This document shows positions 35,282-44,009 of a stretch of DNA of 64,000 nucleotides, piece after piece. The stretch spans positions 620,001 to 684,000 of the forward strand of contig NZ_RBXB01000001.1 of assembly GCF_003634775.1 (NCBI RefSeq), written 5' to 3'. The position numbers were made by a program, and so were the translations under genes. Within the stretch, counting starts at the first letter, position 1, and every line of letters starts with the position of its first letter. The notes under the pieces are model-generated. The model had not been told where the DNA came from and made no database searches. It worked only from the letters and a program-made list of their open reading frames with translations. The stretch is from Chryseobacterium defluvii (GTDB lineage: Bacteria; Bacteroidota; Bacteroidia; Flavobacteriales; Weeksellaceae).

Positions 35282-36151
35282 CTATTGCTCTTTATAGGAG
35301 GTAGATGTTTCTCCTGTATGCTTTTTAAAATATTTAACGAGATTGGTAGGTTCATTAAAATGAAGAGAATAGGCAATTTCTTTTATACTAAGCTTTTCGA
35401 ATAATAAAAGACGTTTTATTTCGATGATGACCCTGTTATCAATAAATTCTTTAGCTGATTTCTGAATGGAAGACTGGGTGATCCTGTTTAATGTTTTAGG
35501 CGTAATGGCCATAAGGGAAGCATAAAAATCTACACTCCTTTCCCGGGAAAAATGTTTTTCAAGCAATTGCTTGAAGTGGTAATATTGGGACAAATAATGA
35601 TGATTGGGAATATGCTCATTATTCCTTTGCTTTTGTCTTTCCGCGTAAATTAAAAATAAGCTTGTCAGTTTTTGCAGACTCTCTTCTTTCACAAAAGTAT
35701 CCATTGATGAAAGCTCTGCCTGCAGTAACAGGAGCAATTGCAGCATCTGAGAAAATATTTCAGGTTCCGGCCGTATTAAAGCACTGGGAAGGGTGGTGTC
35801 AAAAATAAGTGTCTGATTGAGAAAAGCAAGTTCGTTAGCTTGTTTGCGAAAGAAATTTTCGGTGAATAAGAGGAGGTACCCACTAAATTGAGGGTTTTTC
35901 TCATATTGCTGAATCTGGCCCGGAGCTACAAATAGTATAGTTCCTTTTTCGAGGGTGTATTCTTTGAAATCTACAAAATGTTTGCCTTTTCCTTCCGTAA
36001 TAATGAATGCAACATAAAAATGTATTCTTTCCGTTTTGCCAAAATAAGTAAATGTTGACAGCATTTTAAAAAAGCTGTCCAGCTCCATAATTTCACATTC
36101 ATACGGAGCCTTTGCCTGATTAAATCTGATATTTTTAATAATCCTTTCCAA
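35282..36151 (-). CDS. AraC family transcriptional regulator
   Basis: N-terminal cupin-like sensor (about residues 25-150, EGKGKHFVDFKEYTLEKGTILFVAPGQ) followed by a two-HTH AraC domain at the C terminus (about 190-289, DFYASLMAITPKTLNRITQ and LSIKEIAYSLHFNEPTNLVKYFKKHTG). The layout matches regulators of stress or metabolic genes that bind a small effector. No target is obvious: the neighbours are a histidine phosphatase and an intergenic gap. The promoter is not clear. Confidence 0.86.
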   Translation of the reverse strand: MERIIKNIRFNQAKAPYECEIMELDSFFKMLSTFTYFGKTERIHFYVAFIITEGKGKHFVDFKEYTLEKGTILFVAPGQIQQYEKNPQFSGYLLLFTENFFRKQANELAFLNQTLIFDTTLPSALIRPEPEIFSQMLQLLLLLQAELSSMDTFVKEESLQKLTSLFLIYAERQKQRNNEHIPNHHYLSQYYHFKQLLEKHFSRERSVDFYASLMAITPKTLNRITQSSIQKSAKEFIDNRVIIEIKRLLLFEKLSIKEIAYSLHFNEPTNLVKYFKKHTGETSTSYKEQ

Positions 36152-36203
36152 ATAAATGCTAGCAGAACAAAATGGGATTTTAATATGAAAGCCGGATCAG
36201 TAC

Positions 36204-36698
36204 TTAATATTTTGCTGACTGAAGAGTTGTTTTGTCCTTTTCTACAGTTAGATGAAAGAGGTTGGCATAGTCATCTTCAGCAATATGATCAAAAGGTTTT
36301 TTAGCTCCAAAAGCTTCCAGGGTTTCCAGAATAGTATTGGAATGTCCCACAATAATGATGTTTTTTCCGGAATATTTCGAAAGAATTTCTTCTACCAGAC
36401 TTTTGATATTTCTCGGATCATAAGGGGTAATTTCTATTTTATTCAATAAAGCAATGGGTTCTGCAGTTTGCTGTGTTCTGTGGAAAGGAGTGGAATAGGC
36501 AGCAGAGAAATTCACCTTATTCAGTTCTTTAAGTAATTTTTCAGCCCGTTGTTTTCCGGCTTCACTAAGGTTCGGATTGGCATTTCCCTTATCACTAATA
36601 TCTTTTTCTGCGTGTCTCACAACATAAACATGAGTTGCCTGTGCCTGCATCATGCTGAAGGAAAAGAGAAATAAGAAGACGAATAAAAACTTTTTCAT
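36204..36698 (-). CDS. Secreted histidine phosphatase family protein
   Basis: Branch-1 histidine phosphatase (phosphoglycerate mutase-like) with the catalytic RHG-type motif VVRHAEKD (RHA instead of RHG), a second His in VGHSNTIL and arginine in STPFHRTQQTAEPI. A signal peptide (MKKFLFVFLFLFSFSMMQAQ) directs it to the periplasm, which excludes glycolytic mutase function. The 164 residues resemble SixA-size phosphatases. It may dephosphorylate small metabolites or phosphohistidine, undetermined. Confidence 0.82.
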   Translation of the reverse strand: MKKFLFVFLFLFSFSMMQAQATHVYVVRHAEKDISDKGNANPNLSEAGKQRAEKLLKELNKVNFSAAYSTPFHRTQQTAEPIALLNKIEITPYDPRNIKSLVEEILSKYSGKNIIIVGHSNTILETLEAFGAKKPFDHIAEDDYANLFHLTVEKDKTTLQSAKY

Positions 36699-36800
36699 GG
36701 TAGTAAAAACCAGGCTTTATCTGGCTGTATGCTAAAATAATAATTATATCCTAAAAACAAATACCTTAATGAGTTTCTTGCTGTCTTTGAAGTTTACAGC

Positions 36801-36808
36801 TATATTTG
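36801..36808 (+). promoter_or_regulatory. -7 box for the nucleoid-associated protein gene
   Basis: TATATTTG, 19 bases before ATG 36828. Confidence 0.6.
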
Positions 36809-36827
36809 TCCCCTCAAAAAAATTAAA

Positions 36828-37841
36828 ATGTTCTCAAAAATTATAGTTCACAGAGTAGGTAATAAAATCAATGGAGAATCCCTAATTCTTTCTCAGGAAG
36901 AATTGCAGTTAGATGAAGGTATGGCGGAATTGCTTGAAAATTATTTTCTGGGTTCTTTCAAATCAGAAGAAACCTATCAGTTTTATAGTGATTCTTACCT
37001 GGTGAACAATCCTGTTTACAGTGCTGTATCTGAAATTTTTGAAGATAAAGCCAAATTCCTCTGGGAATCTGAAAATATTGCAAAACACCTTTTTGAGGCT
37101 GCCGAGAACCCAAGAGTTCAGGGCGGTGAATTATTTATCGTGTATTTTGAAGGAGATGGAGAAGGAGATGAAAAAGTAGATAAAATCGGAATCTTTAAAA
37201 CGGAGAAAAGAGATTCGTTCTTAAAGATATTTCCTCAAAATGAAACTTTTGAATTGGAAAAAGACCAGGGAATCAGTCTTTCTAAAATTGATAAAGCAGC
37301 TTTAATTTATAATAATGGTAAAGAAAGCGGCTATGTGCTTTCCGTTGTGGACAATAACAAAAATGGAGACATGTATTATTGGTTTGAAGACTTTTTGAAA
37401 GTAAAACAGCGTGATGATGAATACTTCCATACCCAGGAGGCACTTATGGTTTACAAAGACTATATTACCAAGCAGCTTCCACAGGAATTTGAGGTTTCAA
37501 AAGCAGATCAGGCAGATTTTTTAAACAAATCCATCAACTTCTTTAAAGAAAAAGAACAGTTTAATCTCGATGAATTTACCAATGAAGTATTAGGAGATGA
37601 ACATGTTATTGAAAGCTTTGTGAATTTCAAGACCGATTATGAGCAAGATATGCAGATTAATATTGCCGAAGAATTCCCGATTAACGAAACTGCCGTGAAA
37701 AAATCCCAGCGACATTTTAAAAGTATCATCAAATTAGATAAAAACTTTCATATCTATATTCACGGTGACAGGCAAAAGATTGCTCAGGGACAGGATGAAA
37801 AGGGGAAATACTATATGTTGTATTTCGAGAAAGAGGATTAA
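36828..37841 (+). CDS. Nucleoid-associated protein, NdpA/YejK (NA37) family
   Basis: Member of the family that includes E. coli YejK/NdpA, found associated with the nucleoid. It opens with the family-like IIVHRVGNKINGESLILS and shows GGELFIVYFEGDG, EKVDKIGIFKTEKRDSFLKI, and AALIYNNGKESGYVLSVVDN. The C-terminal part (DKNFHIYIHGDRQKIAQGQDEKGKYYMLYFEKED) is the conserved family end. Length of 337 residues is typical. The role is in nucleoid organisation, possibly in topoisomerase modulation, known only from distant members. Confidence 0.85.
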   Translation: MFSKIIVHRVGNKINGESLILSQEELQLDEGMAELLENYFLGSFKSEETYQFYSDSYLVNNPVYSAVSEIFEDKAKFLWESENIAKHLFEAAENPRVQGGELFIVYFEGDGEGDEKVDKIGIFKTEKRDSFLKIFPQNETFELEKDQGISLSKIDKAALIYNNGKESGYVLSVVDNNKNGDMYYWFEDFLKVKQRDDEYFHTQEALMVYKDYITKQLPQEFEVSKADQADFLNKSINFFKEKEQFNLDEFTNEVLGDEHVIESFVNFKTDYEQDMQINIAEEFPINETAVKKSQRHFKSIIKLDKNFHIYIHGDRQKIAQGQDEKGKYYMLYFEKED

Positions 37842-37881
37842 CCTCTGATTACCAGGATTATGTCTTGATACTAATACGGAA

Positions 37882-37923
37882 AAAACGAATAACTCTAATG
37901 CTTATATTAGAGTTATTCGTTTT
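37882..37923 (+). terminator. Long terminator after the NdpA-like gene
   Basis: Perfect 18-bp stem, arms 37882-37899 and 37906-37923, with a core of TAACTCTAAT/ATTAGAGTTA and a short CTTAT-type loop, ending in TTTTAT. A T-run follows only weakly. Confidence 0.85.
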
Positions 37924-38137
37924 TATGGCGTTGAATAATTGATTCAAAAAAATGAATATCGGGGTTATTGATTGTGGAATAAAATAACAATCTGTTATAA
38001 TTTTTTTGCTGTATTATCCTAAGCTTCAATTGATCATTGGATAAAAGATTGTAAAAAAAGAAAATATATGAATGAGGTTTTAGATTTTTGTGGTATCTAA
38101 AGTATGGCTTACCATCATAAAACTTTAAAAAATTCGT
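37924..38137. other. Intergenic AT-rich region upstream of the phytochrome gene
   Basis: About 210 bases without a coding frame. I see no operator-like palindrome. Only the -7 box at its right edge is recognisable. Confidence 0.5.
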
Positions 38138-38145
38138 TATATTTG
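38138..38145 (+). promoter_or_regulatory. -7 box for the bacteriophytochrome gene
   Basis: TATATTTG, 18 bases before ATG 38163. Confidence 0.62.
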
Positions 38146-38162
38146 ATAGATTTAAGTATTAT

Positions 38163-40361
38163 ATGAATTTTGTAGAGTGTCATGAGGAGCCTATCCACAT
38201 TCCGGGGTATATACAAAGTTTTGGTTATCTTATTGGCATCGATGCAAAATCATACACCATAACTTTTTTCAGCAGGAATATTTCGGATGTTTTTAATATT
38301 GAAAATGCAGAACAGATTTTCAATAAGAAAATTACAGATTTTCCTGAAAGTTTTCAGAGCATTATAGAATCTGAAATCTATACTTCTTTAGACAGATTTA
38401 TCCGGAGAAAAAACGAGACGTATTTTGATAAAATTATGATCAATGGTAAGGAATACCATTTCTCTGTTTTTCGAAGTGATGATCATATATTTTTAGAGTT
38501 TGAAGAGGTTCTTATCAATCCGAACAAACGCATATCCAATAAATATGATAATTTCTATTTTATAGAAGATGCGCAGGAAATATGGGACCAGCTTTTAGGC
38601 ACTTTGTCTAAAATTATAGATTATGACCGTCTAATGGTTTATAAATTTATGATGGACGGTTCGGGAAAGGTGATTGCTGAAAAAAAGAAAGAGAATATGG
38701 AAAGCTATCTGGGGCTGCATTACCCGGAAACAGATATTCCCAGACAGGCAAGAGAGCTTTATCTAAAGAAAAGAAAAAGGATTTTCAGTAATGTGCATGC
38801 AGAAACAATTCCGATTTTAAGCAGAACTAAAGATCCCATTGACCTTACTTTTACTGCTTCACGGGGGATGTCTCCTATTCATGGACAATACATTAAAAAC
38901 TCGGGGGCTTCATCAAGTTTCAGCGTTTCTATTATCATTGATAACCATTTGTGGGGATTAGTGACTTGCCAGAATACGGAACCTAAGCACATAGATCTTG
39001 AAGACAGGGTGCAGGCGGGAATTTTTACAGCACTGGCATCCAATGCTTATTCCTCATTTAAATCCAAGAAAGAGCTGAATTACCGTTTGGAGCTGAATGA
39101 AAAATCATCACGGTTAAAATCGGAATTTCTGAAGCAACACTCTTTATTTGACTCCCTTGTTGAAAATAAAACAGAAATTAAAAATTTACCGGAAGCAGAT
39201 GGCTTGGCCATTGTTTTTGATGAATATATTGTTACAGAAGGAATCATTCCCCAACGTAATGCTCTTGACAATGTAATAGAATGGGCTTATGAAAATGTAA
39301 AGGACAATATATACATAAGCCGTACTTTCCTTAAAGATCATGGGGATGATTTAGGACTGGATGAACGTACAGCCGGTATTATCATTTATTTTATAGAAAA
39401 AAGTAAAAATGAGATGCTGATCTGGTTCAGAAAAGAATTTGATGAGCATATTGACTGGGCCGGAAATCCTGAGAAAAAAGTTGAGGTTTTGGTTCAAAAC
39501 GGAGAAGAAAAACAGATTGTATCGCCGCGAACTTCCTTTCAGTTGTTTACTGAAAATATAAAGGGAAATTCAAAAAGATGGAACTCCGGAAATATAAGTG
39601 CTGTACATGCCATTCGTGATGTAATTCTGGAAACATCCCATAAACAGTATACTGTTATCAAGCGTCTTAATGATGAATTGAAAAAAGTGAATGAAGAGCT
39701 GGACAGCTTTTCATATACGATTTCCCATGACCTGGGAACTCCATTGACTGTGATGAAACTGAATGCGCAGATGCTGTTGAATAATCTTACCGATGGTTCG
39801 GAAAAAAATAAAAATAAAATCAACGCCATTATTGATGAGATAGACAGTATGGCTGAAATGATGCATGATGTTTTACAGCTGAGCCGGGCAAAGTACAGCG
39901 AAATACAATTGGAGGGTATTAAAACCAATGCCATGATTCAGAAAATCTCTGAAAACGCCAAGATTACCTTTGACAGTCCGGCAAGTGAAATTATCATCAG
40001 GGAATGCCCGGATGTTCTGGCAGATAAAACCATGCTGCATCAGGTCTTTTTAAACATCATTAACAATGCCGTTAAATATTCTTCCCATAAAGAACAGCCT
40101 AAAGTGGAAATTGAAGGCAGGGAAGAAGAGCAGTCTATTATATACAAAATTTCGGATAACGGAATAGGAATCCCTGAAGAAGAAAAACACAAGATGTTTA
40201 AAATTTTCAACAGACTGGATAATGCTAAGAAATTTAAAGGGAATGGAGTGGGGCTGTCCATTGTCCATAGAATCATGAAAAGAATCGGAGGAGAGGTAAG
40301 CTATGAAAGTGGGAAAGAGGGGACGTCTTTTATTTTAACATTTAAAAAGCCCTATCTTTGA
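38163..40361 (+). CDS. Bacteriophytochrome histidine kinase
   Basis: Red/far-red photoreceptor kinase with PAS-GAF-PHY sensory core and C-terminal HisKA-HATPase. The biliverdin-binding cysteine is Cys6 in VECHEEPIHIPGYIQSFG, the canonical CxxEPIHIPG site. The GAF domain carries HYPETDIPRQARELY and SPIHGQYIKNSGASSSFSV. The usual His pair after LWGL is replaced: LWGLVTCQN has Gln-Asn where most have His-His. The kinase part has the phospho-His in SYTISHDLGTPLT, an N box NIINNAVKYS, DNGIGIP and GNGVGLSIV. No response regulator lies next to it. It is followed by heme oxygenase, which supplies biliverdin. Confidence 0.92.
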   Translation: MNFVECHEEPIHIPGYIQSFGYLIGIDAKSYTITFFSRNISDVFNIENAEQIFNKKITDFPESFQSIIESEIYTSLDRFIRRKNETYFDKIMINGKEYHFSVFRSDDHIFLEFEEVLINPNKRISNKYDNFYFIEDAQEIWDQLLGTLSKIIDYDRLMVYKFMMDGSGKVIAEKKKENMESYLGLHYPETDIPRQARELYLKKRKRIFSNVHAETIPILSRTKDPIDLTFTASRGMSPIHGQYIKNSGASSSFSVSIIIDNHLWGLVTCQNTEPKHIDLEDRVQAGIFTALASNAYSSFKSKKELNYRLELNEKSSRLKSEFLKQHSLFDSLVENKTEIKNLPEADGLAIVFDEYIVTEGIIPQRNALDNVIEWAYENVKDNIYISRTFLKDHGDDLGLDERTAGIIIYFIEKSKNEMLIWFRKEFDEHIDWAGNPEKKVEVLVQNGEEKQIVSPRTSFQLFTENIKGNSKRWNSGNISAVHAIRDVILETSHKQYTVIKRLNDELKKVNEELDSFSYTISHDLGTPLTVMKLNAQMLLNNLTDGSEKNKNKINAIIDEIDSMAEMMHDVLQLSRAKYSEIQLEGIKTNAMIQKISENAKITFDSPASEIIIRECPDVLADKTMLHQVFLNIINNAVKYSSHKEQPKVEIEGREEEQSIIYKISDNGIGIPEEEKHKMFKIFNRLDNAKKFKGNGVGLSIVHRIMKRIGGEVSYESGKEGTSFILTFKKPYL
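40353..40360 (+). promoter_or_regulatory. Internal -7 box upstream of heme oxygenase
   Basis: TATCTTTG covers the last codons of the phytochrome gene, 18 bases before ATG 40379. It suggests that heme oxygenase can also be transcribed alone. Confidence 0.5.
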
Positions 40362-40378
40362 AGAACTCTTTAAATCTT

Positions 40379-40933
40379 ATGATGGTTTCGGAATATCTTA
40401 AACAAAATACTGCAGAATACCACGACGCTGCCGAAAAGTTATTTAACTCTGAAAAAATTTTTAATAAAACATTCACCTTAGAAGACTATAAAAAGATTAT
40501 TCATATTAATTACCTGATGCTTTTGCATTCTGAGGATAAGATATTCAAAAGTCTTTCTTACAGGTTTTCTGAAAAACTTCAATTGAATCAAAGAAGGAAG
40601 CTGCCTTTGATACAAAAAGATCTTAAAAGCCTGTCATTGCAAAACAGAACTGCCACTTATACCCTGGAAATCGAAAATGAGCATGAAGCTTTAGGGATGC
40701 TGTATGTGATTGAGGGCTCTACTTTAGGAGGAAATGTTATTGCCAGACAACTTTCCAAAACGGAAGGCTTTGATGATATTACATTCAATTTCTTTGGCTG
40801 TTATCAGGAAAATACAGGTTCTATGTGGAAGGTTTTTAAAGATGTTTTAGACTCAGAAGTCTCTAAAGAAAATTATGAAGAGGTCCTGTCAGGAGCTAAA
40901 AAAATATATACATTCCTGCTAAACGTTAATTAA
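40379..40933 (+). CDS. Biliverdin-producing heme oxygenase
   Basis: Opens the heme ring to biliverdin IXalpha, iron and CO, making the chromophore for the adjacent phytochrome. The proximal heme ligand is the His of EYHDAAEKLF, and the distal helix carries YVIEGSTLGGNVIARQL, with the glycines needed for heme access. Its roughly 184 residues are the compact bacterial size (BphO-like). ATG 40379 is chosen over the frame beginning at TTG 40358, which lies within the upstream gene's end and a -7 box; a second ATG is at 40382. It is the second gene of the photosensory pair. Confidence 0.9.
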   Translation: MMVSEYLKQNTAEYHDAAEKLFNSEKIFNKTFTLEDYKKIIHINYLMLLHSEDKIFKSLSYRFSEKLQLNQRRKLPLIQKDLKSLSLQNRTATYTLEIENEHEALGMLYVIEGSTLGGNVIARQLSKTEGFDDITFNFFGCYQENTGSMWKVFKDVLDSEVSKENYEEVLSGAKKIYTFLLNVN

Positions 40934-40988
40934 ATCTTTTCCCTGTTTATCTTCAATTTTTTTCACTTGCAATTAAATTCCTTAAAAA

Positions 40989-41019
40989 TTGCTCAACTTT
41001 TCAATAATTATTAAATTTG
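40989..41019 (+). promoter_or_regulatory. Complete promoter for mdh
   Basis: The -33 TTG at 40989-40991 and the -7 box TAAATTTG at 41012-41019 are separated by 20 bases, the consensus spacing for Bacteroidota. It is one of the clearest promoters in the window, 55 bases before the ATG. Confidence 0.75.
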
Positions 41020-41074
41020 GAAGTCAAAAATTTAGACCGGACGAATTAAATAAACAAATAAAAAAGTATACATT

Positions 41075-42001
41075 ATGAAAGTAACCGTAGTAGGTGCAGG
41101 AGCTGTAGGAGCAAGTTGTGCAGAATACATCGCAATGAAAAATTTCTGTTCAGAAGTAGTTTTAGTAGATATTAAAGAAGGTTTTGCCGAAGGTAAGGCA
41201 ATGGATCTGATGCAAACAGCATCATTGAACGGATTTGATACTAAAATTACAGGAACAACAGGAGATTACAGTAAAACTGCAGGTTCTCATGTAGCAGTGA
41301 TCACTTCAGGGATTCCAAGAAAACCTGGAATGACAAGAGAAGAATTAATCGGAATCAATGCAGGAATTGTAAAAGAAGTTACTGAAAACCTGGTAAAACA
41401 CTCTCCTGATGTTATCATCATTGTGGTTTCCAACCCAATGGATACTATGGCTTACTTAGTACACAAAACTTCAGGCCTTCCAAAACACAGAATCATCGGA
41501 ATGGGTGGTGCCCTTGACTCAGCAAGATTCAAATACAGATTGGCTGAAGCTTTAGAGAGTCCGATTTCTGATGTAGACGGAATGGTTATCGCTGCCCACA
41601 GTGATACAGGAATGCTTCCATTATTGAGCAAAGCTACAAGAAACGGAGTTCCTGTAACTGAATTCTTAAGCGAAGAAAAGCAACAATACGTAATTGAAGA
41701 AACTAAAGTAGGAGGTGCTACTCTTACTAAATTGTTAGGAACTTCCGCTTGGTATGCTCCAGGTGCAGCGGTGTCTGTAATGGTTCAGGCAATTGCATGT
41801 GATCAGAAGAAAATGATCCCTTGTTCTTTAATGCTTGACGGTGAATATGGAGAAAGCGATATCTGCTTAGGTGTTCCTGCGATCATCGGAGCAAACGGTG
41901 TTGAAAGAATTGTTGATATTACATTAACTGAAGAAGAAAAAGCAAAATTTGCTGAAGCTGCAAAAGCGGTGAGAGAAGTGAATGGAGATTTGAAGTTTTA
42001 A
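41075..42001 (+). CDS. mdh: Malate dehydrogenase
   Basis: NAD-dependent oxidation of malate to oxaloacetate in the TCA cycle. It belongs to the LDH-like malate dehydrogenase group: GAGAVGASCAEYIA is the Rossmann loop, VLVDIKEG the adenine-binding acidic end, ITSGIPRKPGMTREEL the substrate loop with MDH-type arginine, VSNPMDTMAYLV, and IAAHSDTGMLPL, which holds the catalytic His. The 308-residue length is normal. It is monocistronic, with its own promoter and a strong terminator. Confidence 0.95.
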   Translation: MKVTVVGAGAVGASCAEYIAMKNFCSEVVLVDIKEGFAEGKAMDLMQTASLNGFDTKITGTTGDYSKTAGSHVAVITSGIPRKPGMTREELIGINAGIVKEVTENLVKHSPDVIIIVVSNPMDTMAYLVHKTSGLPKHRIIGMGGALDSARFKYRLAEALESPISDVDGMVIAAHSDTGMLPLLSKATRNGVPVTEFLSEEKQQYVIEETKVGGATLTKLLGTSAWYAPGAAVSVMVQAIACDQKKMIPCSLMLDGEYGESDICLGVPAIIGANGVERIVDITLTEEEKAKFAEAAKAVREVNGDLKF

Positions 42002-42017
42002 TCTGAACTTTATATAA

Positions 42018-42054
42018 AAGACTCCGGCGCGGCCAAAGGCCGCGCCGGAGTCTT
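42018..42054. terminator. GC-rich bidirectional terminator after mdh
   Basis: Perfect 17-bp stem, arms AAGACTCCGGCGCGGCC and GGCCGCGCCGGAGTCTT, with an AAA loop. It separates mdh from a convergent pseudogene. Confidence 0.88.
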
Positions 42055-42083
42055 ATTATCCAACAAGTTAGCTTTATTGTAAT

Positions 42084-43013
42084 TTACTTTGTTCTATTTA
42101 TAAAACTAGTAACAGCATCTACAAACTCTGTATTTCTTTCATAGTAAAGAAGATGTCCCCCGTCAATAGCGACAACTTTCTGATTGGGAAACTGAAAGTG
42201 TTTGTAATGATTGGTCCCTACAGCTTTATCTTTTTTTCCTGTGATAACTAACACAGGAATATTGATGTTTTTTGTAAGTGGGGTATAATCGTAGTAATAT
42301 TCCGGATATTCCTGAGGTTTTGAAATAACGGCCATCCCAAAATCAATGATTCTTGGATGCAGGGAATCTATTTTGTCCATTTCTTTGATGGTTTCGATAT
42401 CACTGGTGAGAAATTTATATCCCATCCGTTTTGAACGCAAAGATTGGCTAATTGCAGAAAGTTCAGTAGAAAGACTATCTTTAGGGATGGCTCTGCTTTT
42501 TTGCTGAAGAAGCTCATTCCCATATTCAATTTGTTCTCTCACAGATTCATCATTAAGAAAATGGAGCGTAACGTTGGCTAAAATCAGTCCTTTTATGTTC
42601 TGAGGATATTTTTTTGCATAATTTACAGCAATGATTCCTCCAAAAGAATGAGCCACCAGATATACTTTGTCGAGATGAAGATGTCGTCTTAATTCTTCAA
42701 TGTCTTCAACCATTGTATCCAGATGATAATTATCTGACTTTCCGGATTCCCCAGACCCTCGTTGATCCATATAGATCATTTTCATATTTTTCTCAAGGCT
42801 GTTACCGCCTAACAATTCAAAAGAAGAATATCCTTGTCCGGGACCTCCGGGAATATAAATGCAGGCCTCTCCATGCCCTGAAACTTTTTATTTAATAGGA
42901 ATCTGATCTGTTGATGTCTTGAAAAACCCTTCAGACTCTAATTTTCTACTCGTTTGGGCTGAAATGAGATTCACGAATGTGAAGAAGAAAATAAATAGGA
43001 AGTTTGTTTTCAT
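42084..43013 (-). pseudogene. Alpha/beta hydrolase (proline iminopeptidase-like), interrupted by one TAA
   Basis: One continuous reading frame from ATG 43013 to the stop at 42084 (309 codons) contains a single in-frame TAA at 42890-42888. Before it lies a signal peptide (MKTNFLFIFFFTFVNLISAQ) and about 20 residues. After it lies a complete hydrolase: oxyanion motif [24 protein letters not shown], nucleophile elbow VAHSFGG and catalytic His in [10 protein letters not shown] single base change (for example TAT or TAC to TAA) restores the full protein. Restart at TTG 42815 would leave out the oxyanion loop and the signal peptide. Recent inactivation is likely; a sequencing error or stop read-through cannot be excluded. 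Confidence 0.82.
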
Positions 43014-43075
43014 ATTATTATAACAACTGAGAAGAAAGATTTATTACTAAAGATTTACAGTATGGTTTCCGGAAA

Positions 43076-43106
43076 GTTTCAGCGCGGCCGAAGGCCGCGC
43101 TGAAAC
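43076..43106. repeat. GC-rich hairpin
   Basis: Stem GTTTCAGCGCGGCC / GGCCGCGCTGAAAC with a GAA loop. Its core GCGCGGCC is shared with the hairpin at 42018-42054, so the broken hydrolase gene is bracketed by related hairpins. Confidence 0.75.
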
Positions 43107-43264
43107 TAATATGCAGATGAGACTAACTTAATCTCTTGAATATCGTTCGGAACAGTATATAGTATCTTACACCAACGTCTTCAGATATTTTACGAGGGTT
43201 GAAAAATGGGGCTATTGGTTTTTACTGAACGGGTAATATGCGTAAAGCCAGCTTTTATTTGGAA

Positions 43265-44008
43265 TTACTCACTTGCACCACATTTCCTGAACATAATGAA
43301 TTGTTTTAACCCAATAAAATCTTTTTTGTTATTCAGGGATTGAATATAATCTGATAAAAGAGCCAATCCTTCTTCCCAAGGTTCATTATTGAACAGGCAT
43401 TCTCCTGTTATAGTTCCGTTAGAGTCAGATATATATATTTTTAACCAGTTTAATTTGCTATTTTTCAGTTTTTGAGAAATCTTATCTTTAAGTAGTTCAA
43501 ATAAGAATTCATTTTTCGGTGGACCTTCCCAATCCCCTTGCAGAACAGTATTACCAAGTTTTGGATGCCAGAGTGTATGATGATATTCAAAATCGAGCTC
43601 CGGATCATGGGTGTCAGAAAAACTATCAATGATAGGTTCAAAGGTTGTATTCAGATAATTGTTTAAAACAGAATCTATTTTTTCTTCAACGGTATTTCCT
43701 ATTCCTACTATATTTTCTGCTATGCCATCAGGAAAATAGGTCGGGTGAATGGTAATGATCATCAAATGCATCAGTAGAGGATGATAATCTGGTCTATCCA
43801 GTATTACAGTGGCAATTTCAAGTTCTGAATTAATGATTAGAGCTAGATATTTGGAATGCCATTCTACTTCATAACCCTTGTCAATTAGCCTGTTTTTTAA
43901 GGTATCCAAAAGGAGAACATTAGGATCTGATTGTGGTTGTGCAGATTCTTTTGTTTTAGATTTGTTTTCTGTATTCTGTTTTTTCTTTAAAAAGTCAAAA
44001 AATCCCAT
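43265..44008 (-). CDS. Uncharacterised 247-residue protein
   Basis: Not recognised with confidence. Starts MGFFDFLKKKQNTENK, followed by a low-complexity basic linker to about residue 30 and then a globular domain with strongly aromatic blocks: VEWHSKYLALIIN, YHHTLWHPKLGNTVLQGDWEGPP and FIGLKQFIMFRKCG. The style with TLWHP...GDWEGPP resembles small DUF6348-like proteins, but I am not sure. The next gene ends one base before its start, so the two are read as one transcript. Role unknown. Confidence 0.6.
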   Translation of the reverse strand: MGFFDFLKKKQNTENKSKTKESAQPQSDPNVLLLDTLKNRLIDKGYEVEWHSKYLALIINSELEIATVILDRPDYHPLLMHLMIITIHPTYFPDGIAENIVGIGNTVEEKIDSVLNNYLNTTFEPIIDSFSDTHDPELDFEYHHTLWHPKLGNTVLQGDWEGPPKNEFLFELLKDKISQKLKNSKLNWLKIYISDSNGTITGECLFNNEPWEEGLALLSDYIQSLNNKKDFIGLKQFIMFRKCGASE

Positions 44009-44009
44009 A

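Noticed and set aside
35165..35404. Plus-strand frame opposite the AraC gene start of the HTH
   Set aside because: Mostly antisense to the AraC coding sequence and composed of Phe, Leu and Cys typical of a mirror frame.
42084..42815. Alpha/beta hydrolase starting at TTG 42815 as an intact gene
   Set aside because: It would lack the signal peptide and the oxyanion motif that are encoded in the same frame upstream of the TAA, so it is better read as the tail of a pseudogene.
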